DNA of 64,000 nucleotides from Pseudobutyrivibrio sp. YE44 (GTDB taxonomy: Bacteria > Bacillota > Clostridia > Lachnospirales > Lachnospiraceae). Below the pieces are notes generated by a model, which saw nothing but the letters and a program-made list of their open reading frames with translations, did not search any database and was not told the origin of the DNA. Location: contig NZ_FMXT01000002.1 in assembly GCF_900104335.1 (NCBI RefSeq), forward strand, positions 1 to 64,000, given 5' to 3'. Below, piece after piece: positions 15,645 through 24,581 of this stretch (within the stretch, counting starts at the first letter, position 1; each line of letters opens with the position of its first letter). The position numbers and the translations under genes were made by a program.

Positions 15645-16532
15645 CTAATGTTCCTTCGCATTTCCCCAGAAAGCCACAGCAACTGTACCTGGGCCTGTGT
15701 GTGCACCAATAGTAGGTCCAATATCGAAAATACGAATCTTTTCTTTCATATTTGGGAATGCTTCCTCAAGCATGTCAGCCACATCTCTGGCATCCTCATA
15801 GCACACAGAATGTGTGATGAAGATGTTTCCATCGTAGCCGTCCCCATTTTCAATACGCTCTTTAACAGCTGCAAGAGCTGCCTTTTTAACAAGCTTCTTT
15901 CCTCGACATTTCTGTCTAGGAACTAGCTTTCCTTCGTCATTAATATTGAGAAGCGGACAAATGTTAAGAGCTGTACCAAACCAGCCAGACACTTTAGAGA
16001 TTCTGCCGCCTCTAATAAAGAAGGTTAAATCTGTAGTAAAAAACCAGGTATTTTGATTTTGAATATGATTATCCACCCAGCTAACAAGCTTATCAAAATC
16101 GTAACCCTGATCACGAAGCTCTGCCATCTTATCTATGATAAGCGCATAGCCAGCTGAAGCAGTCAAGCTATCGATAACAACCACTCGTCTATCTGGGAAT
16201 TCTTCCTTCATTTCATCTGCAGCAATTCTAGCAGAGTTGTAAACACCGGAAATACCGCTCGAAAGTGTAATGTGGATAATATCCTTTCCTTCCTTTAAGA
16301 AGGTTCTAAAATACTCAGAGAATTCATCTGCATTAACCTGAGATGTCTTTGTCATGGCACCATCTAACATAGCCTGATAAAAGTCTTTAGGACTTATAGA
16401 CTTAAATAAGTCATCTCTGTAATGCTTGTCATCTAAGTAATAATGAAAGCAAATATACTCAACATTTTTTTCTTTTAAATACTCTTCTGTTGTGTCAACA
16501 GTAGAACAACAACTAATAACGTAATCTCCCAT
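15645..16532 (-). CDS. DegV-family fatty-acid-binding protein
   Basis: DegV (FakB-like) proteins bind a fatty acid and, in Firmicutes, present it to the FakA kinase. 295 residues, usual length. The N-terminal ISCCSTVDTT, the MTKTSQVNADEF loop, ITLSSGISGVYNSARIA and the C-terminal FDIGPTIGAHTGPGTVAVAFWG are the family motifs that line the lipid pocket. A TTGATA-17-TAGATT promoter is possible just upstream (16561-16589 region). No fakA is nearby. Transcribed separately from the flavin operon upstream. Confidence 0.9.
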   Translation of the reverse strand: MGDYVISCCSTVDTTEEYLKEKNVEYICFHYYLDDKHYRDDLFKSISPKDFYQAMLDGAMTKTSQVNADEFSEYFRTFLKEGKDIIHITLSSGISGVYNSARIAADEMKEEFPDRRVVVIDSLTASAGYALIIDKMAELRDQGYDFDKLVSWVDNHIQNQNTWFFTTDLTFFIRGGRISKVSGWFGTALNICPLLNINDEGKLVPRQKCRGKKLVKKAALAAVKERIENGDGYDGNIFITHSVCYEDARDVADMLEEAFPNMKEKIRIFDIGPTIGAHTGPGTVAVAFWGNAKEH

Positions 16533-16594
16533 TTTTTATACCCATCTTCTCAAACAAAAAATCTAAATAACCTGATAAAGTATATCAAATTTTT

Positions 16595-17095
16595 CTATGC
16601 AAATGCAACCTTGGCCCTTCTGCAAATCATTGCTGAAATAAGGCCTATAACTATTCCTGACACTGTTCCTATTATCACCAAAACAGGTAAGTAATAAATC
16701 AATTTGCTGGTTTCCATTGCAAAAATAGCCACTATTATTTGGCCTACATTATGAAAAACGCCACCTAACACGCTGACACCAGTCATTGAAAGCTTCTTGC
16801 TTTTCTTTCCTATGAACATCATTAAAAAAGAAAGAAAGGCACCTGCGCTACTATATATAAGCATGGCGAAATTCCCAAAGGTTAGTCCCACAAGAAGAAC
16901 TCTAACTAGAGAAAGCATAAAAGCATTTTTGGAACCTATGGTGTACAAAGCCACAACTATTACGATATTTGCCAAGCCAACCTTTGCTCCTGGGATTCCG
17001 ATATTAAGAGGAAGAAGCACCTCCACATAGGATAAAACAAACGCCAATGCAATAAGTAGGCCTAAATACGCAATCTTTTTTGTGTTCATATTCAT
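16595..17095 (-). CDS. Heptaprenyl-diphosphate-synthase-component-I-like (Gx transporter) membrane protein
   Basis: 166 residues with about five hydrophobic segments; MNTKKIAYLGLLIALAFVLSYVE, GAKVGLANIVIVVALY and GNFAMLIYSSAGAFLSF are typical of the PF07456 family, once called heptaprenyl diphosphate synthase component I, now thought to be ECF S-component-like membrane proteins. It is the last gene of the operon with apbE and an FMN-domain protein, where this family is recurrent; a role in flavin or quinone-precursor supply to the electron-transfer complex is inference. AGGAG lies 9 bases before the ATG. Confidence 0.8.
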   Translation of the reverse strand: MNMNTKKIAYLGLLIALAFVLSYVEVLLPLNIGIPGAKVGLANIVIVVALYTIGSKNAFMLSLVRVLLVGLTFGNFAMLIYSSAGAFLSFLMMFIGKKSKKLSMTGVSVLGGVFHNVGQIIVAIFAMETSKLIYYLPVLVIIGTVSGIVIGLISAMICRRAKVAFA

Positions 17096-17118
17096 AATGT
17101 TATTCTCCTACGCCTGAA

Positions 17119-17502
17119 CTACTGAGCAATAGCATCCACCTCAGATTCTTCGCCACCCTCAATGGATACAACAACCTTATGGGGAAGACATACTATGGAT
17201 TCCCCGCTTAAACTAATTGGTCTATGCTTTGCGCATATCTTATCAGGACAGTTGGCATCAGAGATACTCGCCTGCCCATCCTTTATTATAAGCTCGTTGC
17301 TGCCATTTTCACCTGATGTTATAATGCATGTCCCATCTTCATTAAGTGGAAGTCGTTGAGTCTCTATACCATCTATGGTGATTACCACCATAGGATTATC
17401 ACCTGTATTATATTTCTGCCAGAAACGCATTCCTATCATTATCGCAAATGCGATAACAAGAAGAGTGCCTATCAAAATAAAATCATTCTTCTTCATACTC
17501 AC
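17119..17502 (-). CDS. NusG domain II-containing (DUF1312) membrane-anchored protein
   Basis: 127 residues: an N-terminal membrane helix (FILIGTLLVIAFAIMIGMRFW) followed by an extracytoplasmic domain with VVITIDGIETQRLPL and the CPDKICAKHRPIS segment, whose CxxxxC and following IVCLPHKVVV are hallmarks of the NusG-II family found beside Rnf, ApbE and HepT-I genes. Likely a small partner of flavin-based redox complexes; exact role unknown. The GTG start overlaps the apbE stop by 4 bases (GTGA); an ATG two codons downstream is the alternative. Next gene begins 23 bases on. Confidence 0.75.
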   Translation of the reverse strand: MSMKKNDFILIGTLLVIAFAIMIGMRFWQKYNTGDNPMVVITIDGIETQRLPLNEDGTCIITSGENGSNELIIKDGQASISDANCPDKICAKHRPISLSGESIVCLPHKVVVSIEGGEESEVDAIAQ

Positions 17503-18575
17503 TTTATTATAACATTAAGCTTAGCATCCTTGTACTCAGATGAAAGTGAAAACTTATCTTTTATTCCTTCTGTAATGTAAACCTTGCCATCCTCTGTAAT
17601 CATAATCATATCAAAGCCTTCATGTGTCTTCCAATATTCAGTGGCACCCTCTAAGCCTTTTACAAAAAGAGCTGTTGAGAGGCCATCACACATAAAGCCG
17701 TCTTTACCAACTATGCTCACTGAAACCAATCCATTTTTTGCTGGATAACCGTTTTCTGGATTAATAATATGCCAGTAGATTTCTCCATTCTCTTCAAAGT
17801 ATCTCTCATAGCCACCCGAAGTAACGATAGCAATATCTTCAGACTCAAGAACGCCTATTATTCCTGTTTTACTATCATGAAAAGGACTTTTTATAGCTAT
17901 CTTCCAAGGGCTTCCATCCTGCTTTGTGCCAATACACTGAACATTTCCCCCAAGATTTATAAGGGCTGAATCCACACCTTTTTCTTTGAAGAAATCGGAA
18001 AGCATTTGGCTAGTGTACCCCTTTGTAATACTACCTAAATCAATTTCCATGTTTTCAGGAAGAACAATATCAATGTAATCTTCTCCCTGATTCGATATTT
18101 CCACCTTTGAATAATCAACTGCCTGCAATAACTCTTTTATATCTTCATCTTCAGGTACCTTGTATTCACCTGTTGTAAAACCCCATTCCTTTAGCACAGG
18201 ATATATTGTCAAATCCAGGGCTCCCTCGGTATCCTTGCAGATTTCCATTCCTCCCTCAAAAACTTTTGCACCATCGCCGGTAAGTCGACCAATACTATCC
18301 TTATTTATCTTACTTACCTCACTAGACTCCTCAGTAACAGAAAGCTGTTTTTCCAAAGCCTCCACCTTTTCCTGTGCCTCTGTCAGAAGTTCCTCATCCC
18401 CCTCAATCTGGATTTCCATCACTGTGTCCATGGCAAAAAAAGATGTGGAATTTATCTTGTTTAAGCTAACTTCCTGAGTTGGATTTTTACATCCCGAAAA
18501 AATCAGGGCGCAAAGTAACAATGCGCCCATAGATTTCATTTCTTTCTTTAATTTTTTCTCGTTAAAAGTAATCAT
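17499..18575 (-). CDS. apbE: FMN transferase ApbE (lipoprotein)
   Basis: Attaches FMN from FAD covalently to Ser/Thr of target proteins outside the membrane, Mg-dependent. 358 residues. N-terminal lipoprotein signal with lipobox FSGC near residue 29; then FFAMDTVMEIQI, the ALDLTIYPVLKEWGF segment, DLGSITKGYTSQML (FAD/metal site), ALINLGGNVQ, and WHIINPENGYPAKNGLVSVSIVG, the usual ApbE motifs. It lies 4 bases downstream of the gene for a membrane protein whose C-terminal domain carries the flavinylation motif, which is therefore its probable substrate. Confidence 0.93.
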   Translation of the reverse strand: MITFNEKKLKKEMKSMGALLLCALIFSGCKNPTQEVSLNKINSTSFFAMDTVMEIQIEGDEELLTEAQEKVEALEKQLSVTEESSEVSKINKDSIGRLTGDGAKVFEGGMEICKDTEGALDLTIYPVLKEWGFTTGEYKVPEDEDIKELLQAVDYSKVEISNQGEDYIDIVLPENMEIDLGSITKGYTSQMLSDFFKEKGVDSALINLGGNVQCIGTKQDGSPWKIAIKSPFHDSKTGIIGVLESEDIAIVTSGGYERYFEENGEIYWHIINPENGYPAKNGLVSVSIVGKDGFMCDGLSTALFVKGLEGATEYWKTHEGFDMIMITEDGKVYITEGIKDKFSLSSEYKDAKLNVIIK

Positions 18576-18579
18576 TTAT

Positions 18580-19704
18580 TTATTTCTTAGCCTGTTCTAT
18601 TGCAGAAGCCACAGCAGATAAAAACCCTTCCGAAGAATATGTAGCTCCAGAAATAGTGTCCACTTCTGTGTCTCCAGCATCTAAAACTCGGCTAATCATC
18701 TCCTTGCCATCTACCTCAACATCAAAATATTCTTTGTCGTCGGTAAATTTCGTAATTACGATATCAGTAAGCTTACTATTTTCAATAGTTACTTCAACAG
18801 CTATTGTACCATTATTTCCCATTCCTTCGCCAGTATATACGCCATCTTTTAGGGAAGTTCCTTCTTCTGCAAATTCCTTTGAAACAGAAGTTATGGTTTC
18901 TGATTTATATACCACATCCTCTTTCTTAGATGATGCGTCAGCTTGGTTATAAATCACCGATACTAAAACCACTGAAGCCAAAAGCGAAATAGCAACTCCC
19001 ACCAATTGTCTTCTTGGGATAATCTCATTAATCCCCTTATTAAACGCTTTCACACAACGACAGAAAAGATAGCTGATATAAATGAAGCTGTAAACAAAAA
19101 TGGTAATATCATATCCTGCCGTCCCCTTTAAGGCAGGAGGTACCATCAGCATCATTACATGTATATACTGAAGACCATAAAAGACATACGCTAATCTTTG
19201 AAGCTTTTTCCAATTTCCGCCCTTCATTTTTCTTTTAACCGATGTAAAAGAGGTTACAAATAAAGGTATCATAATGGCAAACATCAAAGCAGATATAATA
19301 ATAAATACCACAGTACTTATCTTCATATTTGAGCTGCCATTTTTCATCATTAAAAAGTATGACTTTGAATATGCAAGACCATGACCTATTCCAAGTATAG
19401 AAGCTATAATAGATAATTGGCTTCGAAGGGGCATAAATAGCTTCGCACCAAGACTTCTGTTTGGAAATGCACCAGCAAACATTACTATGATAAAAAATGC
19501 TCCCGTCAAACCACCTTTCGCAAGAATAGGTATCAACCAAAGATTTACCCATTCTGGCAAAGTAATTCCCAGCCACACAACTGCTACTGATACCAAAGCA
19601 ATCAATGTTGCGATTATATAAAAGATATTAGCGTTTTTCTTTAGCTGCTCCGTAAATACGATAGTGAGCAATAAAGCTAGACAAAGAGAAACCAATATTG
19701 TCAT
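18580..19704 (-). CDS. Ferric-reductase-like membrane protein with C-terminal FMN-binding domain
   Basis: 374 residues. Residues ~1-240 contain seven or so membrane segments of the ferric reductase-like (MsrQ-type) fold, with GIGHGLAYSKSYF and LQYIHVMMLM giving the heme-ligand His candidates. Residues ~285-374 form an FMN_bind domain (KDGVYTGEGMGNNG) ending in DTISGATYSS, where the Thr of S-GAT is the expected covalent FMN site. This combines a transmembrane heme path and an extracytoplasmic flavin in one chain, fitting electron export to an outside acceptor. It is flanked by a Tp47-like lipoprotein (1-base gap) and apbE (4-base gap). Confidence 0.85.
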   Translation of the reverse strand: MTILVSLCLALLLTIVFTEQLKKNANIFYIIATLIALVSVAVVWLGITLPEWVNLWLIPILAKGGLTGAFFIIVMFAGAFPNRSLGAKLFMPLRSQLSIIASILGIGHGLAYSKSYFLMMKNGSSNMKISTVVFIIISALMFAIMIPLFVTSFTSVKRKMKGGNWKKLQRLAYVFYGLQYIHVMMLMVPPALKGTAGYDITIFVYSFIYISYLFCRCVKAFNKGINEIIPRRQLVGVAISLLASVVLVSVIYNQADASSKKEDVVYKSETITSVSKEFAEEGTSLKDGVYTGEGMGNNGTIAVEVTIENSKLTDIVITKFTDDKEYFDVEVDGKEMISRVLDAGDTEVDTISGATYSSEGFLSAVASAIEQAKK

Positions 19705-19705
19705 A

Positions 19706-20863
19706 TTATTTTACCTCTACAGAAAGATCCGCATAATTATCACTAGATACAGCTGCTGAGTATGTGCCCTCACCTGCAGCCTTTGCTTCAGAAAATGCAT
19801 CCTTGTCAAACTCTACCTTGTCTGCATAATCTCCTTCATATACCACTGTTCTTACAGCTTCACGACCTTCGCCTACTGTGTAAGTAACTGTAACCTTAGG
19901 ATTTCCCAAATCTGTTGGAACATTTTCAAGAGCCATACTATTTGAAGACTCATCAACCTTACCAGTTACCTTGGCATCCTTATATACAGGCTTTACATAC
20001 ACACCGTCAAAAGTATATACATATGAGTCGTTCTGATTGATAAAAGTTACAGAAACAATCTCCTCTTTTTCAAGCTTATCAAGCTCTGGAAGGTTATCAA
20101 ACACCATACGAGGGTTATGGCTGTTGTCCGCAGAAATATTAAAAGCGATTTCATAAGGCTGTACCCAAATACTCTGTAAATGCTCCATACCAACTTTTAA
20201 TCCAGACTTTGTTTCCAGGATAATTCCCTGGATGTTTCCATCAATCTTGAAATCTCCATCTTCTCTTGTGTTCTTTATATATGATGTAGAAGTTTCAATT
20301 ACATCAAGCTGATAATCACCCCAGAAAACACCAGTCTCAAGCTGAGCATCAGCATCTGTTACTGTATCTGCCACTTCAAAATTTGTAGCTGAATAGGTTG
20401 CTACACCATCCTCAATTGAAACAACCTTGAACTGCTTTGGCTCTTCACCCTCATTCTTCACGAAGCTTTCATTAAGCTTTGCATATTCCTCAACCTGATC
20501 TGCAGGAACTGCCACGTTTACATTTTTAACACCTGTAATGTGATATCCATCAGCATTTGTTGTTTCATCAACAAAATCTGTCTCTTGATTTGGAAAAATC
20601 TCTGACTTTCCTGTTGTTGCTGATGTAACCGCATCAAAGGAATCAGTACTTGAAACATCTCCTGAATAAAACTCTGCATAAGAAAGAGTTGCTGTACCAA
20701 ATACATACTCCACATTTGGATCAAGTGCACTGCTAGACTCAACCTTTTCTTCTGCAACCTCTACAGACTCTTCCTTCTGAACCTCAGAAGTATTCTTTGT
20801 GCCGCATCCAACCATAGATACAGCCATAGCTGATAATAATAAAGCTAATGCTTTTCTTCTCAT
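19706..20863 (-). CDS. Tp47-like surface lipoprotein
   Basis: 385 residues with a lipoprotein signal (SMVGCG, Cys near residue 20). The segment FGTATLSYAEFYSGDV followed by DAVTSATTGKS resembles the N-terminal domain of the Treponema 47-kDa lipoprotein (Tp47), and later beta-rich repeats (KVTVTYTVGEGREAV, STYSAAV-type end) fit its Ig-like domains; this relationship is from motif memory. The DAVTSATT motif also resembles the flavinylation motif but has Ser in place of Gly. First gene of the flavin operon; a perfect AGGAGG site lies upstream. An extracellular partner of the FMN-domain protein is inferred. Confidence 0.65.
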   Translation of the reverse strand: MRRKALALLLSAMAVSMVGCGTKNTSEVQKEESVEVAEEKVESSSALDPNVEYVFGTATLSYAEFYSGDVSSTDSFDAVTSATTGKSEIFPNQETDFVDETTNADGYHITGVKNVNVAVPADQVEEYAKLNESFVKNEGEEPKQFKVVSIEDGVATYSATNFEVADTVTDADAQLETGVFWGDYQLDVIETSTSYIKNTREDGDFKIDGNIQGIILETKSGLKVGMEHLQSIWVQPYEIAFNISADNSHNPRMVFDNLPELDKLEKEEIVSVTFINQNDSYVYTFDGVYVKPVYKDAKVTGKVDESSNSMALENVPTDLGNPKVTVTYTVGEGREAVRTVVYEGDYADKVEFDKDAFSEAKAAGEGTYSAAVSSDNYADLSVEVK

Positions 20864-20997
20864 AATAATATCCTCCTAATTATATGTAGTTTTATATAAT
20901 CCTTGTTAGATTGCACTAACGCAATGAATCGTACCATTTTTTATAGAACAGGTCAATAAAGTAGAAATGATATTATTTCTCAATACAATCTTAACAA

Positions 20998-21035
20998 CAA
21001 AATGCCCTAGGCCTATAAAGGCCTAGGGCATTTTT
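20998..21035 (-). terminator. Strong terminator after GH51
   Basis: A perfect 13-bp stem AATGCCCTAGGCC/GGCCTAGGGCATT with a 6-base loop lies 55 bases after the GH51 stop codon and has T-rich sequence on both sides, so it may act in both directions. The remaining 20864-20997 is the upstream region of the flavin operon, in which TTAGTGCAATCTAA is a weak palindrome near 20900-20915. Confidence 0.85.
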
Positions 21036-21086
21036 CAGAATAAAAATATGTAAAGGAAGTTTGAAAAAGAAAAGTAAGAAGGCAAT

Positions 21087-22607
21087 TTACTTCTTGATTC
21101 TAATGCTTACAACAGAGCAAGCTGGAAGCTTGACAGTAAGGCCTTCAGCTGTCTTGCTGTAATCCTTGAATTCAGCTTCTTTAACAACCTCTGGTGCTTC
21201 AAAGGTGTTGTGCGCATTCATTGTGCCTGACACATAGACTGCCTCACATACATCATAAGAGCCGCCATCCTTTGTAAGCTGAATTTCTACATCCTCTGCT
21301 GCTTCAAGAGAGTTATTTGTAAGAGTGATGGTAATAACACCGCCCTCATCCTCTGAAACAGATTCGAATACCTTAGGAAGTTCATTCTTGTCCTTGCCAA
21401 CTGTTCCATTATTAATAAGGCTAGAATCAAGAAGTGTTGCTCCCTGATGATGACGATACATTTTGAAGACGTAGTAAGTAGGGGTTTTTATCATCTTCTC
21501 GCCATCTGTAAGCATAACTGACTGAAGAACGTTAATAAGCTGAGCGATACATGCCATCTTAACTCTGTCAGAGTGCTTGTTGAAAATATTAAGGTTCATA
21601 CCAGCTACAAGAGCATCACGCATTGTGTTCTGCTGATACAAGAAGCCTGGGTTTGTACCTGGCTCAACATCTGTCCAAATACCCCACTCATCAATCATCA
21701 TACCGATCTTCTTATCTGGGTCATACTGATCCATAAGAGCGCCATGTTTATTGATAAGCTCTTCCATAAAGTAGCTTCTCTTAAGTGTCTGGTAAAATAC
21801 CTCTTCAGTAAAGTCTGTTGCACTTCCCTTAAAGTTCCAATCATCCTCTGTCTCAGGAAGTGTGTAATAGTGAAGTGAAAGACCATCCATAAATCCATGG
21901 AAATGCTCAGGTGTGTGATCAAAGCAAGTCTTAAGCACTTCTTCTGTCCAATGATAGTCATCCACATTGGCACCACAGCAAATCTTGTTTATTGGCTTGT
22001 TGCCATTGTAATTTCTAACATAGGTCTGGTAACGTCTATATTCATCTGCATAGAACTGTGGACGCATATTTCCGCCGCAGCCCCAGTTCTCATTTCCAAC
22101 TCCAAGATAATCAACTACCCATGGTTCCTCATGACCATTTTCTTTTCTAAGGTCTGCCATTGGTGACACACCGTTGAAAGTCATGTACTCTACCCACTCG
22201 CTCATTTCACGAACAGTGCCAGAACCCACATTGGCATTTACATATGTCTTACAACCAAGCTGTCGGCAAAGCTCGAAGAACTCGTGTGTACCAAAGCTGT
22301 TGTCTTCAACAACACCACCCCAGTGAGTGTTAATCATCTTCTTACGCTTTTCCTTTGGACCAATTCCATCCATCCAGTGATACTCGTCTGCAAAGCATCC
22401 ACCTGGCCAGCGAAGCACTGGAATCTTCATTTCCTTAAGGGCTTCAACCACGTCTGTACGCATACCGTTTACATTTGGAATATCTGAGTTTTCTCCAACA
22501 TATAAACCTTCATAGATACAACGGCCAAGGTGCTCTGAGAAATGACCATAGATTTCTGGAGCGATGGTGCTCTTTTTGTTTTCGTTATTGATTACTAATT
22601 TTGCCAT
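21087..22607 (-). CDS. abfA: Intracellular alpha-L-arabinofuranosidase, GH51
   Basis: Releases terminal arabinofuranose from imported arabino-oligosaccharides. 506 residues, no signal peptide, so cytoplasmic. Catalytic acid/base Glu at about 173 in [10 protein letters not shown], nucleophile Glu at about 307 in MMIDEWGIW; also [16 protein letters not shown]. Start at 22607 has GGAGG 11 bases upstream; a TTG inside the ribosome site is rejected. It follows the three ABC genes on the same strand after a structured 119-base gap and ends at a strong terminator, so it is probably the last gene of that operon. Confidence 0.95.
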   Translation of the reverse strand: MAKLVINNENKKSTIAPEIYGHFSEHLGRCIYEGLYVGENSDIPNVNGMRTDVVEALKEMKIPVLRWPGGCFADEYHWMDGIGPKEKRKKMINTHWGGVVEDNSFGTHEFFELCRQLGCKTYVNANVGSGTVREMSEWVEYMTFNGVSPMADLRKENGHEEPWVVDYLGVGNENWGCGGNMRPQFYADEYRRYQTYVRNYNGNKPINKICCGANVDDYHWTEEVLKTCFDHTPEHFHGFMDGLSLHYYTLPETEDDWNFKGSATDFTEEVFYQTLKRSYFMEELINKHGALMDQYDPDKKIGMMIDEWGIWTDVEPGTNPGFLYQQNTMRDALVAGMNLNIFNKHSDRVKMACIAQLINVLQSVMLTDGEKMIKTPTYYVFKMYRHHQGATLLDSSLINNGTVGKDKNELPKVFESVSEDEGGVITITLTNNSLEAAEDVEIQLTKDGGSYDVCEAVYVSGTMNAHNTFEAPEVVKEAEFKDYSKTAEGLTVKLPACSVVSIRIKK

Positions 22608-22634
22608 TTGGCTATCCTCCAAGTTTTCTCATTC

Positions 22635-22725
22635 TAGCGGGAAAGCACAGCATTTAAAAATCGCCTTCGGCGATGGGCTGTGCTGTGGGAGATTATTTTT
22701 GAAGTCATGCTTCAAAAATAACCTC
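22635..22725. repeat. Nested stem-loops between the ABC permease and GH51 genes
   Basis: Two structures in tandem. At 22644-22684 AGCACAGC/GCTGTGCT (8 bp) encloses ATCGCC-TTC-GGCGAT. At 22689-22725 GAG.TTATTTTTGAAG pairs with CTTCAAAAATAA.CTC around TCATG, directly after the permease stop codon. Neither is followed by a clear T-run on the minus strand. They could be a processing or mRNA-stability element, or an attenuator lowering or separating GH51 expression. Includes the 16-nt motif at 22635-22650 shared with the secY2-asp1 gap. Confidence 0.6.
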
Positions 22726-22726
22726 C

Positions 22727-23596
22727 TTATCCTTTTACAGCACCTGCTGTCATACCGTCAATAATGTATCTATTAAAGATTAAGAATATTACCAATATAG
22801 GTAAAATTCCGAACATCGAGCCTGCAATAAGTACATCGTAGTTGTTACCATAAGGTGTAAGAAGTGTGTTAAGTCCAATTGGAAGTGTAAACTTCTCTGC
22901 CCCCTTAAGTACAAGCAGTGGCCAAAGGATTGCATTCCAGCTACCCATAGCACAAAGGATACCCATTGATGCAAAGGCAGGCTTAGCGAGAGGTAAGATG
23001 ATTCTCACTGAAATACTGTATTCATTACAACCATCAATACGTGCCGCATCAAGCAAATCCTTTGGTAAACCAGAAAGGTACTGCTTGAAGAAGAAAATTG
23101 TAGAAGCCCCACAGAGGCCAATTATGATTACGCCTGTATAGGTGTCAATCAACTTGAAAGCAATGATTTCCTTATAAAGTGGAAGCATAAGGATTTCAAA
23201 AGGTACCATCATTGTTGCAAGTACAATTGTGAATAACAGATTCTTAAATCTAAATTCATACATTGTAAGACCGTATGCAACAAAGTAGCAAATAAGCAGT
23301 GTCAAAACTACAGAAACAATTGTGATTAAAAGAGAATTCTTATACCACATAAAGTATTTCTGACTATCTGCATTACCACTAAACAAGTAAGTGTAGTTAT
23401 TGAGATTCATAGTTGAAATGTCTAAATCTATAGCAAGACCTCTACGAATCAGCTGTGTTCCTGGTCTAAACGATGCAAGCAAGCCTGCAAAAACAGGGAA
23501 CACAATTATCAAACTAAGGATAAGGAAAAAACCTGTTCCTAAAACTGTTCCAACTCTTCTTTGAGGAGTTGCAGCCATTGTCTTCTGCTTTGCCAT
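22727..23596 (-). CDS. Sugar ABC transporter permease (MalG type)
   Basis: Inner-membrane subunit of a carbohydrate importer, CUT1 class. About 289 residues, six membrane helices; the EAA loop is LDAARIDGCNEYSISVRIILPLAKPAF. Start at 23596 follows AAGGAGGAG by 7 bases and lies one base after the stop of the preceding permease gene. No ATPase gene is present, as usual for CUT1 systems that share an MsmX-type ATPase. Arabino-oligosaccharide import is inferred from GH51 downstream. Confidence 0.9.
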   Translation of the reverse strand: MAKQKTMAATPQRRVGTVLGTGFFLILSLIIVFPVFAGLLASFRPGTQLIRRGLAIDLDISTMNLNNYTYLFSGNADSQKYFMWYKNSLLITIVSVVLTLLICYFVAYGLTMYEFRFKNLLFTIVLATMMVPFEILMLPLYKEIIAFKLIDTYTGVIIIGLCGASTIFFFKQYLSGLPKDLLDAARIDGCNEYSISVRIILPLAKPAFASMGILCAMGSWNAILWPLLVLKGAEKFTLPIGLNTLLTPYGNNYDVLIAGSMFGILPILVIFLIFNRYIIDGMTAGAVKG

Positions 23597-23597
23597 A

Positions 23598-24569
23598 TTA
23601 CGACTCCTCCTTCTTAAAGGTTCCATTGAGGATTAACTGAGCAAAGTTGATGATGAGTGCAACTACAAGAAGTACTACACCAACAGCGCATGCATATCCC
23701 ATATCATTCTTTTCAATTCCTCGCTTGTACAAGTAACCTACAATTGTAAGACCAATATTGTTTGGTGATGAGTTTCCTGCCCATAACATGTATGATTCAA
23801 GGAACATTGAAAGACCAGCATATACAGAAATTGTAAGTACATATACTGAAGTAGGTTTAAGGAGTGGCAAGGTTACAAATCTGAACTTCTGCCATCCTGA
23901 AGCACCATCAATATCAGCTGCCTCATATAATGAGGAATCAATTGACTTTAATCCAGCCAAGAAATAAAGCATATTTACTCCAGTCCATCTCCAGCAAGCT
24001 ACAATCAAAAGAGCAAGCATACCTGACCAGCCCATCTTTAACCACTTGTAGGTTCCAAGGCCAAGGAAAGAAGAAATGATATTCATCTGACCTGTTGTAT
24101 ACTCTGTAAACATCAGTCTGAAAAGTGTACCTGAAATTACAACTGATGTAAGTGCTGGCATATAAAGAACTGCCTTCCATAATCCCTTAGCCTTAACAAG
24201 ATGGCTGTCCATAAGAACAGCAAAAAGCATTGGGAATGGAATAAGAAGTACTAATGTAAAGAACATGTACTTGCAGCTGTTCATAACAGCAATATGAAAT
24301 ACATTATCTTTTAACAACTTTGCATAATTTGCAAATCCAATCCATTCTGAGGTAATTGCCCCTATATCCTGGAAACTCATAGTAAAAGCTGTGATAAGTG
24401 GGTATACCCAGAAGAAAAAGAAACTAAAAATAAAAGGAATCACAAAAACGTATGGTGCAACTTTTTGCGAATAAAATATCTTCTTAAATTTCATAAATGA
24501 AACTCCACTACTCTTCTTTAAAAGAGCAGCCTGCTTTTCAGCAGGCGCTCCAGTGTAATTTATATCCAT
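23598..24569 (-). CDS. Sugar ABC transporter permease (MalF/UgpA type)
   Basis: 323 residues, partner permease of the same CUT1 importer. An N-terminal cytoplasmic extension of about 35 residues precedes helix 1 (VAPYVFVIPFIFSFFFFWVYP). EAA loop: YEAADIDGASGWQKFRFVTLPLLKP. GAGGAAATGAT precedes the ATG. It is 12 bases downstream of the solute-binding protein gene. Confidence 0.9.
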   Translation of the reverse strand: MDINYTGAPAEKQAALLKKSSGVSFMKFKKIFYSQKVAPYVFVIPFIFSFFFFWVYPLITAFTMSFQDIGAITSEWIGFANYAKLLKDNVFHIAVMNSCKYMFFTLVLLIPFPMLFAVLMDSHLVKAKGLWKAVLYMPALTSVVISGTLFRLMFTEYTTGQMNIISSFLGLGTYKWLKMGWSGMLALLIVACWRWTGVNMLYFLAGLKSIDSSLYEAADIDGASGWQKFRFVTLPLLKPTSVYVLTISVYAGLSMFLESYMLWAGNSSPNNIGLTIVGYLYKRGIEKNDMGYACAVGVVLLVVALIINFAQLILNGTFKKEES

Positions 24570-24581
24570 ATCATTTCCTCA

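Noticed and set aside
14108-16532. Considered as the place of a moved asp2 or adhesin gene
   Set aside because: The genes here are TetR, a small protein, DUF308 and DegV; none has the Asp2 hydrolase fold or Ser-rich repeats.
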